Below are positions 1-9,204 of a stretch of DNA of 64,000 nt, piece by piece. Positions within the stretch are counted from its first letter, which is position 1. Each line of letters begins with the position of its first letter. Source of the DNA: Alphaproteobacteria bacterium. Lineage in GTDB: Bacteria > Pseudomonadota > Alphaproteobacteria > Rhodobacterales > Rhodobacteraceae. The stretch is from NCBI GenBank assembly GCA_030431485.1, contig JAUIIR010000002.1:1-64000 (forward strand). The letters are read 5' to 3'. The notes under the pieces are model-generated. The model did not search any database. It had not been told where the DNA came from and saw only the letters and a list, made by a program, of their open reading frames with translations. A program made the translations under genes and the position numbers.

Positions 1-221
1 CCTCTGAATTATCCGCCTTCCGTTCCACCCAGACCTCAGCCCAGCATCCCTTCCAGCGTCCCAACGTGCACCTCAGCGCCGCCGGTGAAGCGCTATTTAG
101 AGATGCTCCCAAACCTCCGCAAGCGCTTTTTTCACCTTTGGCCAACTTTTTTTCGATGCTCGGGATTGCGCCTTTTTTAAGGCGAAATCCGCATCGAACT
201 AGAGACCATCCTGTCTAAGAC

Positions 222-659
222 TTACGCGTTTACCACCTTCTTCATGAGACTCAGCAAAAGCCGCGACTCGTCTTCGCTCAAACCTGGCAGAATGTCGGAC
301 TGCAGATCCCGGACAATCGGCAAGATTTGGGCGTAGGCCGCCTGCCCCGCTTCGGTCATCGTTATCACGCGGGCGCGACGATCTCGGTCGCTGACCGCGC
401 GTTCAATATAGCCCTTTTGCAGGAGCCGTTCGATCACGCCGCCGATTGTGGCACGGTCATAGGCAATCATTGCAGCGATTCCCGCCTGATCCAGACCGGG
501 CGTTGTTCGTATCGCATCGAGAGCCGCGAACTGGACGGGGGTCACGTCAATTCCGGCCGCCTGCATACGCGACGCGAAGACCTGTGTCGACAATTGGTTG
601 AGCCGGCGGATCAGGTGTCCGGGCATATTCAGTGCTTCCACGACGTACGCTCCTTCCAT
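222..659 (-). CDS. MarR-family transcriptional regulator
   Basis: This 145-residue protein has the size and layout of MarR repressors: an N-terminal dimerisation helix, a winged helix-turn-helix at about residues 35-100 (recognition segment AMIAYDRATIGGVIERLLQKG), and a basic wing (SDRDRRARVITMTEAG). It is divergent from the aromatic hydroxylase at 794, with two dyad symmetries in the shared intergenic region. By family precedent it should repress itself and the hydroxylase until an aromatic acid binds. The effector is not visible in the sequence. The first 221 bases of the window, downstream of this gene, show no convincing gene, only a weak 6-bp hairpin near 169-184. Confidence 0.9.
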   Translation of the reverse strand: MEGAYVVEALNMPGHLIRRLNQLSTQVFASRMQAAGIDVTPVQFAALDAIRTTPGLDQAGIAAMIAYDRATIGGVIERLLQKGYIERAVSDRDRRARVITMTEAGQAAYAQILPIVRDLQSDILPGLSEDESRLLLSLMKKVVNA

Positions 660-709
660 GAGGATTCGGCCCCAGTTTGCGAGCGGTGCCGAGCAAGAAC
701 AAGAAATAA

Positions 710-757
710 ATATGTATACATATCAATTTTTCCATGCAATTGATATGTACGCATATC
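710..757. promoter_or_regulatory. Two dyad operators between marR and mobA-like gene
   Basis: Bases 710-723 (ATATGTATACATAT) form a perfect 14-bp palindrome. Bases 742-757 (GATATG-TACG-CATATC) form a second inverted repeat with the same half-site, about 33 bp centre to centre or three helical turns. Both lie between the divergent marR and hydroxylase genes, where a MarR dimer would be expected to bind. The second site ends 36 bp before the hydroxylase start codon. The operator role is inferred from symmetry and position. Confidence 0.6.
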
Positions 758-793
758 GATTTCAGGCATCGGGCCGCGGAGGAGGAAAATCTC

Positions 794-2725
794 ATGCAGT
801 ACTACGTTGACGGGTTCCGCCCCGGTGACCCCGACGTTTCCCCAAAGGCCGCGAATCTGGACATCGGCGATCGTACGGATAGCGCGCTGCCAGACACTGT
901 GGATGTCCTGATCGCCGGTTGCGGGCCTGCTGGGCTTTGCCTCGCCGCGCAGCTGGCGCGCTTTCCGGATATTTCGACACTTATTGTGGAGCCAAAACAG
1001 GGGCCCATGGAGAAAGGCCAGGCAGATGGAATCAGTGTCCGATCGATGGAGATGTTTCAGGCCTTCGGGTTTGCCGACAAGGTAAAACGAGAGGCGTATT
1101 GGGTGAACCAGACCACATTCTGGCGTCCAGACCCGGAAGCGCCGCAGAATATTACGCGCGTCGGAATTGCTCAGGACGTGGCGGACGATCAGTCAGAGAT
1201 GCCGCATACCATCATGAATCAGGCCCGGGTGCATCAGATGTTTCTGGACGTGATGAAGAATGCGCCGACACGGCTGGAGCCTTCCTATGGAGTGCGCGTG
1301 CGGGATCTGACAATCGACACGAATACAGATGATCATCCGGTCACCGTCATCCTCGAACATGTGGCGCCAGACGGCAGCATCGACGGGCTCTCGAAGGTGC
1401 GCGCAAACTATCTTGTTGGCTGTGACGGTGCACGCAGCGCTGTACGCACAGCGATCGGAGGCAAGCTCCATGGCGATGCCGCGCATCAGGCATGGGGTGT
1501 CATGGACATTCTGGCCAACTCGGATTTTCCGGATGTCCGGCGCAAATGTCTGATCCAGTCCGCAAACGAGGGCAACGTCCTGATCATTCCACGCGAAGGC
1601 GGATACCTGTTCCGGATGTACGTCGAGCTTGACAAGCTCAACCCAGACGAACGCGTTGCCAATCGAAACCTCACGTCAGAGCACATCATTGCTGCCGCAA
1701 ACCGGATCATGCGTCCTTACAGCCTCGACGTCAAAGAAGTGGTCTGGTGGTCAATCTATGAGATTGGTCACCGGCTGACCGACAAATTTGATGACGTCCC
1801 TCCCGAGCAGCAGGCCCAGCGAACGCCACGCGTGTTCACCGCGGGCGATGCCTGTCACACCCATAGCCCGAAAGCCGGGCAAGGCATGAATGTATCGATG
1901 GGGGATACGTTTAACCTTGGCTGGAAACTCGCTCATGTGCTCAGGGGGCTTTCGGCTCCAAGCCTGCTGCACAGCTATTCTGCTGAACGTCAGCTTGAGG
2001 CCAAACGTCTGGTTGAGACGGATCACAAATGGGCCCGGATCATGAGCGCGCCGCCGGGCAAGTCTGAGCTCGACGGCAGTGAAATGCCGCGCTTTCAGGC
2101 GCAGTTCATTCAGAACCTCGAATTCACTGGGGGGCTGGCAGTGCAGTACGAGCAATCCTCGATTGTCGGGACGCCTGAACACCAGCATTTGGCGACCGGT
2201 CAGATCCTCGGAAAGCGATTTCACTCGGCCCGCGTTGTGCGGCTTGCAGACGCGAAACCGATGCATCTCGGGCATGTCGCAGAGGCGGATGCCCGTTGGC
2301 GGCTCTATGCATTTGCCGGACGGGATGACAACGGCGAGCGCGACGGCGCCATTGACAGGCTATGCACGTACCTGCTTTCCGATCCCGCGTCACCGATGCG
2401 GCGCAGCCTGCGCGAGGGACAGGACCTCGATGCGGTGATTGATCTGCGCGCCGTATTCCAGCAGGACTTTACCAAACTGCGGTTTGAAATCATGCATGAG
2501 GTCTTGCGCCCTGAGAAAGGTAAATACGGGCTGCGGGATTTCGAAAAGGTCTTTTGCGTCGACCATAAATCCGGCGAGAACATTTTCGAACTGCGCGGTA
2601 TCGACCGGGACCGGGGTTGCATGATTATCGTCCGACCGGACCAATATGTGGCGCATATCCTGCCTTTGGACGCGACGACCGCTCTGTCGGATTTCTTTGA
2701 CCATATCCTTTTACCAAGCGCCTGA
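794..2725 (+). CDS. mobA: 3-hydroxybenzoate 4-monooxygenase / phenol 2-monooxygenase-like flavoprotein
   Basis: This is a class A FAD-dependent aromatic hydroxylase of about 643 residues. It has the dinucleotide-binding motif (VLIAGCGPAGLCLAAQLA, near residue 39), the central FAD/NADPH region (YLVGCDGARSAVRTAIG), and the GDACHTHSPKAGQGMN motif that binds FAD ribityl/pyrophosphate. A C-terminal thioredoxin-like domain is typical of the phenol hydroxylase/MobA subfamily. Length and sequence style closely resemble Comamonas MobA, which makes protocatechuate from 3-hydroxybenzoate; the substrate here is inferred. The ATG at 794 is preferred over an in-frame ATG at 734 because GGAGGA sits just upstream and 734 lies inside the operator region. 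No ring-cleavage genes are adjacent. Confidence 0.85.
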   Translation: MQYYVDGFRPGDPDVSPKAANLDIGDRTDSALPDTVDVLIAGCGPAGLCLAAQLARFPDISTLIVEPKQGPMEKGQADGISVRSMEMFQAFGFADKVKREAYWVNQTTFWRPDPEAPQNITRVGIAQDVADDQSEMPHTIMNQARVHQMFLDVMKNAPTRLEPSYGVRVRDLTIDTNTDDHPVTVILEHVAPDGSIDGLSKVRANYLVGCDGARSAVRTAIGGKLHGDAAHQAWGVMDILANSDFPDVRRKCLIQSANEGNVLIIPREGGYLFRMYVELDKLNPDERVANRNLTSEHIIAAANRIMRPYSLDVKEVVWWSIYEIGHRLTDKFDDVPPEQQAQRTPRVFTAGDACHTHSPKAGQGMNVSMGDTFNLGWKLAHVLRGLSAPSLLHSYSAERQLEAKRLVETDHKWARIMSAPPGKSELDGSEMPRFQAQFIQNLEFTGGLAVQYEQSSIVGTPEHQHLATGQILGKRFHSARVVRLADAKPMHLGHVAEADARWRLYAFAGRDDNGERDGAIDRLCTYLLSDPASPMRRSLREGQDLDAVIDLRAVFQQDFTKLRFEIMHEVLRPEKGKYGLRDFEKVFCVDHKSGENIFELRGIDRDRGCMIIVRPDQYVAHILPLDATTALSDFFDHILLPSA

Positions 2726-2848
2726 CCGGTCGACACACGCCAACACGCTGGATCGGAACGGGGCGATGCAGGTTGCAGAACAAACTCTGAGCAGGGCCTC
2801 GCAGAACATGCGCGACCCAGTCGGACAGTCATTCTATATACGGAGCAC

Positions 2849-2925
2849 TGGCGATCCCTGAAGGACTCGAACCCTCAACCTGCTGATTAGAAGTCAGCTG
2901 CTCTATCCAGTTGAGCTAAGGGACC
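2849..2925 (-). tRNA. tRNA-Arg (anticodon TCT)
   Basis: The minus strand folds as a cloverleaf. The 5' acceptor arm GGTCCCT (2925-2919) pairs with AGGGATC (2859-2853), followed by discriminator G and an encoded CCA at 2851-2849. The anticodon arm is GCTGA-CTTCTAA-TCAGC with anticodon TCT, and the T arm contains GGTTCGAGTCC. It reads AGA codons. Confidence 0.95.
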
Positions 2926-2971
2926 GCTAGGTGTGTATTTGCCGTGTTTGGCGATACGGGGCAAGAGAGGC

Positions 2972-3451
2972 TCAGAGAGTTCTTGTCATAAAAACACTGA
3001 GCGGGTCTTCGGCGTAACCGGCAAATGGCGGGCAGTAGGTAAAGCCGTGACGCTCGTAGAGACGCCGGGCCGGCGCGAAGGGGGCTTCTGATCCTGTCTC
3101 AAGGCTGATGCGTGTCATCCGCAGATCGCGTCCGACAGACAGGATGTGTCGCACCAAAGCGGCACCCACCCCCAATCCGCGAGCCTCTGCCTTGGTGTGC
3201 ATGGACTTCAGTTCGCCGTGTTGAGCGTCCAGCGGCTTGAGCGCTGCAAGTCCCATTGTTTTGTCATCGCTGCGTAAAGCGAACACATGCGCCCCCGCAT
3301 TGAACAGATCATCGGCGGTCATGACATGGCAGCTTTCCGACGGCGTTTGCGCCCGCATCATGTCAAAATGTCGGTTGATCACGTCCGCAACGTCAGACGT
3401 CAGCGAGACGACCGGCTCGATGCGGAAAACAGGATTGGACGATGCAGTCAA
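2972..3451 (-). CDS. GNAT-family N-acetyltransferase
   Basis: A small acetyltransferase of about 159 residues. The acetyl-CoA binding core is visible as ELKSMHTKAEARGLGVGAAL (the R/Q-x-x-G-x-G/A loop), followed by the C-terminal LYERHGFTYCPPF segment typical of YjaB/PhnO-like GNATs. The start is uncertain: the open frame extends to a TTG at 3547, but there is no ATG before residue ~63. A TTG at 3451 preceded by GGAG gives the usual family length and begins just ahead of the first predicted strand (FRIEPVV). The acceptor substrate cannot be inferred. The 302 bases from this start to the dctM stop at 3754 show no further gene. Confidence 0.75.
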   Translation of the reverse strand: MTASSNPVFRIEPVVSLTSDVADVINRHFDMMRAQTPSESCHVMTADDLFNAGAHVFALRSDDKTMGLAALKPLDAQHGELKSMHTKAEARGLGVGAALVRHILSVGRDLRMTRISLETGSEAPFAPARRLYERHGFTYCPPFAGYAEDPLSVFMTRTL

Positions 3452-3753
3452 AACGGTCTCCGCTTCGCAGTTTTTCAAAACGATATGCAGACTGTTGGAT
3501 ATCGGCGGCGGTTCTTCAAGGCAAGGAGCCTCATGGGTCTGTGCCAACCGGCTGTGACGCTGACAGATTAGTGAAGGATGTAAGACACATCTTGGACCAG
3601 CGCAGGTCGAGCCGTCAGGGATTTTGTCCGGATCAACTGCCGCCTTGGCGCTCAGGTCGGCATAACCTTGTCAGACAATCAGGACGACCAATTGGTCTGC
3701 GTCACTGCGTAGCCAAGAGCACGACTGGCGCATGAAATCGATAGATCGCAAAG

Positions 3754-5082
3754 CTAAAGGAAAACCGTTGCCGTGCCCGGCACAAGCGCCACGATGATGA
3801 GCACCACCAGCATTACCGCAATAAACGGCAGCGTTGCCGCGAAAATTTGTTCGACAGACACGTTCGGGTCGTTGAGCGTGTTGTGCACGGTGAAGACCGA
3901 TATCCCGAATGGTGGGGTGAGCAAGCCGATCTCGACCGCGATCACGGTGACAATACCAAAATGCATGAGGTCGATGCCGAGGCCTTGGGCAATGGGTGCC
4001 GCGATGGGCACCATAATGAGCAAGATCGACGTACTGTCGAGGATCATACCCATCAGCAGGATGATCACGGCATAAAAGAAAAGGAACCCGAGCGGCCCAA
4101 AACCCGAATCCGTGACCAAACCTGCGATGGCATTTGGCAGCCCGGCAATCGCCAACATACGAGAATAAAAAGACGCAGCCACAAGCAGCAACAAGATCGA
4201 GACCGAGATCACGCCGGTCTGCTTCATCACTTGCCAAAGTTTGTGCCGATCAAGGCTGCGTCGCGACAGAGCCACGATCAGCGCACCAAACGCGCCAATG
4301 CCGCCCGCCTCAGTCGGGGTAAAAAAGCCGGTGTAGAGCCCCCCAAGCACGAGAATGACAAGAAGGATGATCGGCACCAGCTTGAGGATCAGTGTCCTCA
4401 GCGGCATGGGTGTGAAATCGCGATCCAACCGCCGTTCACGGACCGCGTCCGGGTCGTTCAGGACAAAACTCGGAAACGCGATAGTGATCCCGATCAGCAT
4501 GGCGACAAAGCCAAGTGCTAGCATCAGGCCCGGAATGATCCCGGCAATGAACATGCCACCGATCGAAACCTCGGCGAGAACGCCGTAGATGATCAACAGC
4601 AGCGACGGCGGGATTAACATGCCCAGAACGGACGATCCGGCAACAGTACCGGCAGAAAACGCCGGACGATAGCCATGACGCGTCATCTCGGGCACGGCAA
4701 CCCGGGTAAAGACTGCAGCCGAGGCGATTGACACGCCAGTAACCGCCGCAAAAATCGTGTTTGCGGCAACCGTCGCCACGCCGAGCCCGCAAATCATGCG
4801 GCGCAACAGTTCCTCTGCCACTTCGAACGTATCGCGTCCAACGTTGGAGACGCTGACCAATAAGCCCATCAATACGAACAGCGGGATTGTGGCGAACAGA
4901 TAGTCGGCGATGCCAGAGTACGCAGTCAATTCCAGCATCCGGAATGACAGGTCGATATTTCCTCGGATGACCCAGATGCCCAGAAATGCCACGCCGAACA
5001 ATGCATATGCGATCTGCATTCCAAGAAGCACCAGACCAACCAGCACGGCGATCAGAATGAAACCGATGGTCAGCGTGGTCAT
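3754..5082 (-). CDS. dctM: TRAP transporter large permease (DctM family)
   Basis: This 442-residue, highly hydrophobic protein has about a dozen predicted membrane segments and family motifs such as NTIFAAVTGVSIASAAVFTR and the repeated GMILDSTSILLIMVPIAAPI. It forms the ion-coupled channel of a TRAP importer. Its ATG overlaps the dctQ stop by 4 bp (ATGA), so the two are translationally coupled. It is the last gene of the operon running from the molybdenum hydroxylase genes, which suggests that the transporter brings in a substrate or related acid for that enzyme. Confidence 0.95.
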   Translation of the reverse strand: MTTLTIGFILIAVLVGLVLLGMQIAYALFGVAFLGIWVIRGNIDLSFRMLELTAYSGIADYLFATIPLFVLMGLLVSVSNVGRDTFEVAEELLRRMICGLGVATVAANTIFAAVTGVSIASAAVFTRVAVPEMTRHGYRPAFSAGTVAGSSVLGMLIPPSLLLIIYGVLAEVSIGGMFIAGIIPGLMLALGFVAMLIGITIAFPSFVLNDPDAVRERRLDRDFTPMPLRTLILKLVPIILLVILVLGGLYTGFFTPTEAGGIGAFGALIVALSRRSLDRHKLWQVMKQTGVISVSILLLLVAASFYSRMLAIAGLPNAIAGLVTDSGFGPLGFLFFYAVIILLMGMILDSTSILLIMVPIAAPIAQGLGIDLMHFGIVTVIAVEIGLLTPPFGISVFTVHNTLNDPNVSVEQIFAATLPFIAVMLVVLIIVALVPGTATVFL

Positions 5083-5645
5083 GCTGTGCTCCTCACGCTG
5101 CGAAGCTCTTCACGGGCTCTGTAAAGTGCAGCCAGTGCGGCGACTATACACCCAAGGATGGTGATCCCGCGAAACGGCCAAGTCGGGATGGTCCAGACTC
5201 CCTGAACGCCGAAGAATTCGGCGGTTTGCCAAGCACTCAGGAATTTCGGCCAAGAGGCCCACAGGATGAGCGCAAAAACGATGGCACCTACGAGGCAAAA
5301 CAGCGCCTCCAGCGTCGCGACAAGTCCTGGGCTGACGCTTTGCAGACGGCGCACCAGAAAGTCGGCACGTGTCAGGCGCAGTTGCAGGATCGCAGCAGGG
5401 ACTTGCAAAAAGACAATGGCCACAACGGCACGAGCGGCGATTTCGGACACACCGGTGATCGGGGCGTCCAGAAAATTCCGACCGATCACATCCGCCACAA
5501 TGAGAAGCATCAGCGCTCCGATGCTCGCCGTTCCCACCGCCGACATGGCGGCCGCAAGCGATCCGAGCACCGCACCAAAGGGAGCCTCAGAGAAGGACGG
5601 CACAAAGCGATCCGCTTGCAGCTCTGGTGTGTCTTCATTGCTCAT
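5079..5645 (-). CDS. dctQ: TRAP transporter small permease (DctQ family)
   Basis: A protein of about 188 residues with four predicted membrane helices and the DctQ signature around GADVIGRNFLDAPITGVSEI (here IVADVIGRNF). The start at 5645 (MSNEDTPEL) is chosen because an AGGA lies 9 bases upstream and the extra N-terminal residues of the longer frame are not family-like. It sits between dctP and dctM and overlaps dctM by 4 bp. It anchors the large permease in the inner membrane. Confidence 0.9.
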   Translation of the reverse strand: MSNEDTPELQADRFVPSFSEAPFGAVLGSLAAAMSAVGTASIGALMLLIVADVIGRNFLDAPITGVSEIAARAVVAIVFLQVPAAILQLRLTRADFLVRRLQSVSPGLVATLEALFCLVGAIVFALILWASWPKFLSAWQTAEFFGVQGVWTIPTWPFRGITILGCIVAALAALYRAREELRSVRSTA

Positions 5646-5723
5646 ATCGTGGCGTCCTGCGGTCAACAACACGCCCGCCCGGTCCACTTTGGGCCGGACG
5701 GGCGCAAAATTCAGGTTTTGGCC

Positions 5724-6776
5724 TTAAAGCCCTTCGTCCCAATTCCGAAGCGGTGTCGCGCCCCGCTCGCGCAGAGCCGCGAAATATGCCTTTAGCACAG
5801 TCTTGCCTGCATCGCCGGTCTGTTCAAGCCAAGGCTCGATGATGTTCGGCAGACCGTTGACCCACTTGGCTTTTTCTTCGTCAGGAAGCTGATGAATGGT
5901 CAGGCCTGCGGCCTGCATCTCGTCCAACGCGCGCGCTGCCAGGTCACCAACATAGTCGCCATGCGCAATCGATGTCGCCTGCGCCGCTTCACGGAAAGCG
6001 GTTTGTACCGGCGCTGGCAATCCTTCGAAGAAATCTTTGTTCGCAGCAATACCACCGAAATACATCGAACCGATGCCCACTCGGGTCAGCTCTGGTGCAA
6101 CTTCGTAAACGCGCGTCGGCAGAATGCCTGATGCAAAGGACAAGGTGCCCTCAGTCACACCGGTCTGGATATTGGTGTAGTAGGTGGTCAACGCGCCGTC
6201 GACCGGCGTCGCCCCGGTTTCCCGCAGCCAGTTGGCCGACGTTCCGGGTGCATTCAGCTTGCGGTTCTGCAGATCCGCCATCGAGGACACTGGGAACGTG
6301 CCATAGATGTCATAGCTGTCGGTGATCAGCGAAGACAGGTGCACCATTCCGTTTTCGGCCCAGCTGTTTTTCAGCTCGGGCAGATTTTCTGAAAGGTCAT
6401 CGAAGATTTCGATGATCATGCGGTGATCTTCAGTGGCGAAAGGTGTGAAGTAAGTCACGTTCTGAAGCGGCATGTTGGCCCCTTCCCACACCGTGCCGAC
6501 CATGCCGACATCAACAATTCCGTCCATGACCGCTTCACGCGTATCGGTGAACTTGTAGAGCGTGCCTGCGTAGTTCTCGACCCAGTTGACCTGATATTCG
6601 TTGCCGTTTTCGGCAAGGATACGGTTCACCTCGGGCTGGAAGGTGTTTTTCATCGCGTAGACCCAGATGTTGGCCTCTGGATGCGACGAGCCGATATTGA
6701 CAGTCAGGCTTTGCTGAGAAAGCGCAGCGGTGCCGATGAGCATTGCACCGATTGTTGTAAGCGCCGTGAGTTTCAT
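5724..6776 (-). CDS. dctP: TRAP transporter solute-binding protein (DctP family)
   Basis: This 350-residue periplasmic protein begins with a Sec signal peptide (MKLTALTTIGAMLIGTAALS). The body has DctP-type segments, for example KLNAPGTSANWLRETGATPV, where the conserved arginine-containing region normally contacts a substrate carboxylate. The ATG at 6776 has a strong AGGGAGG just upstream, so it is preferred over the longer frame to 6803. It follows the large hydroxylase subunit by 46 bp. The ligand is probably an organic or aromatic acid; that is inference from the neighbours. Confidence 0.92.
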   Translation of the reverse strand: MKLTALTTIGAMLIGTAALSQQSLTVNIGSSHPEANIWVYAMKNTFQPEVNRILAENGNEYQVNWVENYAGTLYKFTDTREAVMDGIVDVGMVGTVWEGANMPLQNVTYFTPFATEDHRMIIEIFDDLSENLPELKNSWAENGMVHLSSLITDSYDIYGTFPVSSMADLQNRKLNAPGTSANWLRETGATPVDGALTTYYTNIQTGVTEGTLSFASGILPTRVYEVAPELTRVGIGSMYFGGIAANKDFFEGLPAPVQTAFREAAQATSIAHGDYVGDLAARALDEMQAAGLTIHQLPDEEKAKWVNGLPNIIEPWLEQTGDAGKTVLKAYFAALRERGATPLRNWDEGL

Positions 6777-6795
6777 GGTTGTCCTCCCTTTTGAT

Positions 6796-6815
6796 GGGCG
6801 CACTCCCCTGCGCCC
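6796..6815 (-). other. Intercistronic hairpin between hydroxylase and TRAP genes
   Basis: GGGCGCA (6796-6802) and TGCGCCC (6809-6815) form a 7-bp stem with a 6-base loop in the 46-bp gap upstream of dctP. No long T-run follows on the minus strand. It is more likely an mRNA-stabilising or processing element that lets the binding protein be expressed at its own level than a full terminator. Confidence 0.45.
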
Positions 6816-6822
6816 TTTTGGT

Positions 6823-9204
6823 TCAGTCGTTGATCTTGCCCAGCGCCCTCAGGATACGTTCGGGTGTGAAAGGCATTTCCGTCACCTGAGCACCCAGAGG
6901 ACGCAGAGCATCATTGATTGCGTTCATAACAGCGGCTGGCGCTCCGGCGGTTCCCGCCTCACCCGCGCCTTTGGCACCGAGTTCGCTTTCCTTGGTCGGC
7001 GTTTCGACATGGGCGATTTGCATATCAGGCATCTCGGCGGCCATCGGCACCAAGTAATCGGCCATTGAGCCATTCAGAAGCTGACCATCCTCGTCGTAGT
7101 GAATTTCTTCGTAGAGCGCGCCACCAAGACCTTGAACAATCCCCCCTCGGATCTGTTCGTCCACGAGTTGAGGGTTGATCACGCGTCCGCAATCTTCAAC
7201 GCACCAATGTTTGAGAAGGGTCACAACGCCTGTGTCTGGATCGACCTCGAGGTACGAGGCCTGAACGCCATTGGTAAAGGCGAACGGATATTCCATCGTG
7301 ATGAAATGCCGGGTCTGGACCAATTCGCGCGGCAGGTCCTTGGGCAATGTATCGCCCCGAAAATAGACGATCCGGCCCAGTTCCTCGAGTGGCATACGCT
7401 CTTCGCCAGTGTCGGCATCGACCACCTGTCCGTCGCGAATATCAAGCTTGTTCGCATCAGTCTGAAGCATGGCTGCTGCCACTCCGAGGATCGAGTCACG
7501 CAACGCTCGCGCCGCCTGCAATGCCGCCTCGCCTCCGATACCGGCGCCGCGCGAAGCCCATGTGCCGCCGCCATAGGGCGTGACCTGCGTGTCACCCGTG
7601 ATCACGCGTACCTTGGACGGTTTCACGCCAACGCCTTCAGCTACGACCTGGCTCAGCATCGCCTCAGTGCCCTGCCCCTGTTCGGTCACACCCGACAGCG
7701 CCACGACCGACCCATCCGGATCCATCCGAACGGTGCAGCCGTCTTGCGCCGAAATCCGTGCGCCACCGATGCCGTACATGAATGGCGACGGGTTGGTCAG
7801 TTCGATGAAAGACGCAATACCGATCCCGCGATACTTACCATGCTTGCGCGCTTCGGCCTGATCGGCGCGCAGCGCATCGTAATCCATCATCTCGATGAGC
7901 TTGTCCATAGATGCGTGATGCGACAGGCCTTCAAATCTCATCTTTGCAGGCGACGTCACCGGGTAGGCGTCGTCGGCGTACATGTTACGTCGACGGATTT
8001 CGACCGGGTCCATGCCGATCGCCGCCGCGGCCATATCCACCAAGCCTTCGGTGATTGCCACAGCAATGGGGTGCCCCACGGCGCGGTACTGGCAGGTCGG
8101 TGTCTTATTCTGGAAGACCACCGTGGTCTGCGCCCGATAGTTTGCAAAATCATACGGACCGCCACACAGGTTCACGACCTGATTGCCCTCGATCGCTGAG
8201 GTGCGCGGATAGACCGAGTAAGGCCCGATACCGGTCCAGTCATCGACGTCGATCGCAAGGATCTTCCCATCTTCATCAACCGCAATCTTTGCCTCGATCT
8301 CGTGGTCGCGGGCGTGAATGTCAGTGCTGAAGCTTTCCAAACGATCCGCGATGAACTTGATCGGACGGCCCATCACCTTGGCAATCGCGGCGGTTGCAAC
8401 TTCGTCAGGATAGACATGCACCTTGATGCCATAGGAGCCCCCCACGTCACCACAAACCACGCGCACCCGGCTTTCAGGAATATCGAGATGCTTGGCAAAG
8501 ACCGTCTGCATCATGTGCGGCGCTTGGGTCGCGTGATACGCTGTCATTTGCCCTTCGGCTGGATTCCAATCGACAAGGATCGACCGTGGCTCAAGCGTGA
8601 CGCCGGTGTGGCGTGCCGTGCGAAAGCGTGCCGAAACCACTTTGTGGGCGCTCTTGAACGCAGCATCGACGTCCCCCTCCTCATGCAGGCGGCGAAAGGC
8701 CAGGTTGTCCCCCAGCTCGGGGTGAATGACCGGCGTGTCGGCGTCGAGCGCTGTCATTGTATCGGTGACTGCGGGCAGTTCTTCGTAGTCGACAACCACC
8801 AGCGACGCCGCTTCTTCAGCCGCAGCGCGCGAGGTTGCCACAACGGCGACCACCGGCTCGCCAACCCAGCAGGCGCGGTCCACTGCCAACGGATGTTCAG
8901 GCGGCGATTTCAGACCTTTGAGGTGCGCCAGTACCGCGACCCAAGGCGTACAGACCTCGGCCAAATCGGCTCCGGTGAAAATGCGCACAACGCCTTTGAC
9001 GGCTTTGGCCTCTTCAAGATCAAAGGTGCCGATCTTTGCATGCGCCACAGGCGATCGGGAAAACGCCACGTGCAGCATACGCGGGAGCACGATGTCGTCG
9101 ACATACCGGCCCCTTCCCTGCACCAGCTTGGCTGCATTCGGGCGTGGGACAGTCTTGCCAATGTATGAGTTCGGACGGTCGGGATTGTTGAACGGGATCG
9201 TCAT
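6823..9204 (-). CDS. Molybdenum hydroxylase large subunit (CoxL/xanthine dehydrogenase family)
   Basis: This 793-residue catalytic subunit binds the molybdopterin cytosine dinucleotide cofactor. Visible features are the N-terminal substrate-channel domain (LVQGRGRYVDDI), the GGSYGIKVHVYPDE region, and the C-terminal GAKGAGEAG loop carrying the catalytic Glu. The active-site loop reads QYRAVGHP and lacks the AYxCSFR signature of true CO dehydrogenase, so CO is an unlikely substrate. The start at 9204 overlaps the small subunit stop by 4 bp; the longer frame to 9504 is only read-through within the small subunit gene. By family and context it hydroxylates an aromatic or heterocyclic compound. 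Confidence 0.9.
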   Translation of the reverse strand: MTIPFNNPDRPNSYIGKTVPRPNAAKLVQGRGRYVDDIVLPRMLHVAFSRSPVAHAKIGTFDLEEAKAVKGVVRIFTGADLAEVCTPWVAVLAHLKGLKSPPEHPLAVDRACWVGEPVVAVVATSRAAAEEAASLVVVDYEELPAVTDTMTALDADTPVIHPELGDNLAFRRLHEEGDVDAAFKSAHKVVSARFRTARHTGVTLEPRSILVDWNPAEGQMTAYHATQAPHMMQTVFAKHLDIPESRVRVVCGDVGGSYGIKVHVYPDEVATAAIAKVMGRPIKFIADRLESFSTDIHARDHEIEAKIAVDEDGKILAIDVDDWTGIGPYSVYPRTSAIEGNQVVNLCGGPYDFANYRAQTTVVFQNKTPTCQYRAVGHPIAVAITEGLVDMAAAAIGMDPVEIRRRNMYADDAYPVTSPAKMRFEGLSHHASMDKLIEMMDYDALRADQAEARKHGKYRGIGIASFIELTNPSPFMYGIGGARISAQDGCTVRMDPDGSVVALSGVTEQGQGTEAMLSQVVAEGVGVKPSKVRVITGDTQVTPYGGGTWASRGAGIGGEAALQAARALRDSILGVAAAMLQTDANKLDIRDGQVVDADTGEERMPLEELGRIVYFRGDTLPKDLPRELVQTRHFITMEYPFAFTNGVQASYLEVDPDTGVVTLLKHWCVEDCGRVINPQLVDEQIRGGIVQGLGGALYEEIHYDEDGQLLNGSMADYLVPMAAEMPDMQIAHVETPTKESELGAKGAGEAGTAGAPAAVMNAINDALRPLGAQVTEMPFTPERILRALGKIND

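Noticed and set aside
734-793. Upstream in-frame ATG as the start of the mobA-like gene
   Set aside because: It lies within the operator region without a ribosome-binding site, whereas the ATG at 794 has GGAGGA.
7099-8199. A 366-codon plus-strand open frame inside the hydroxylase large subunit
   Set aside because: It is antisense to a strongly conserved gene and has no family features.
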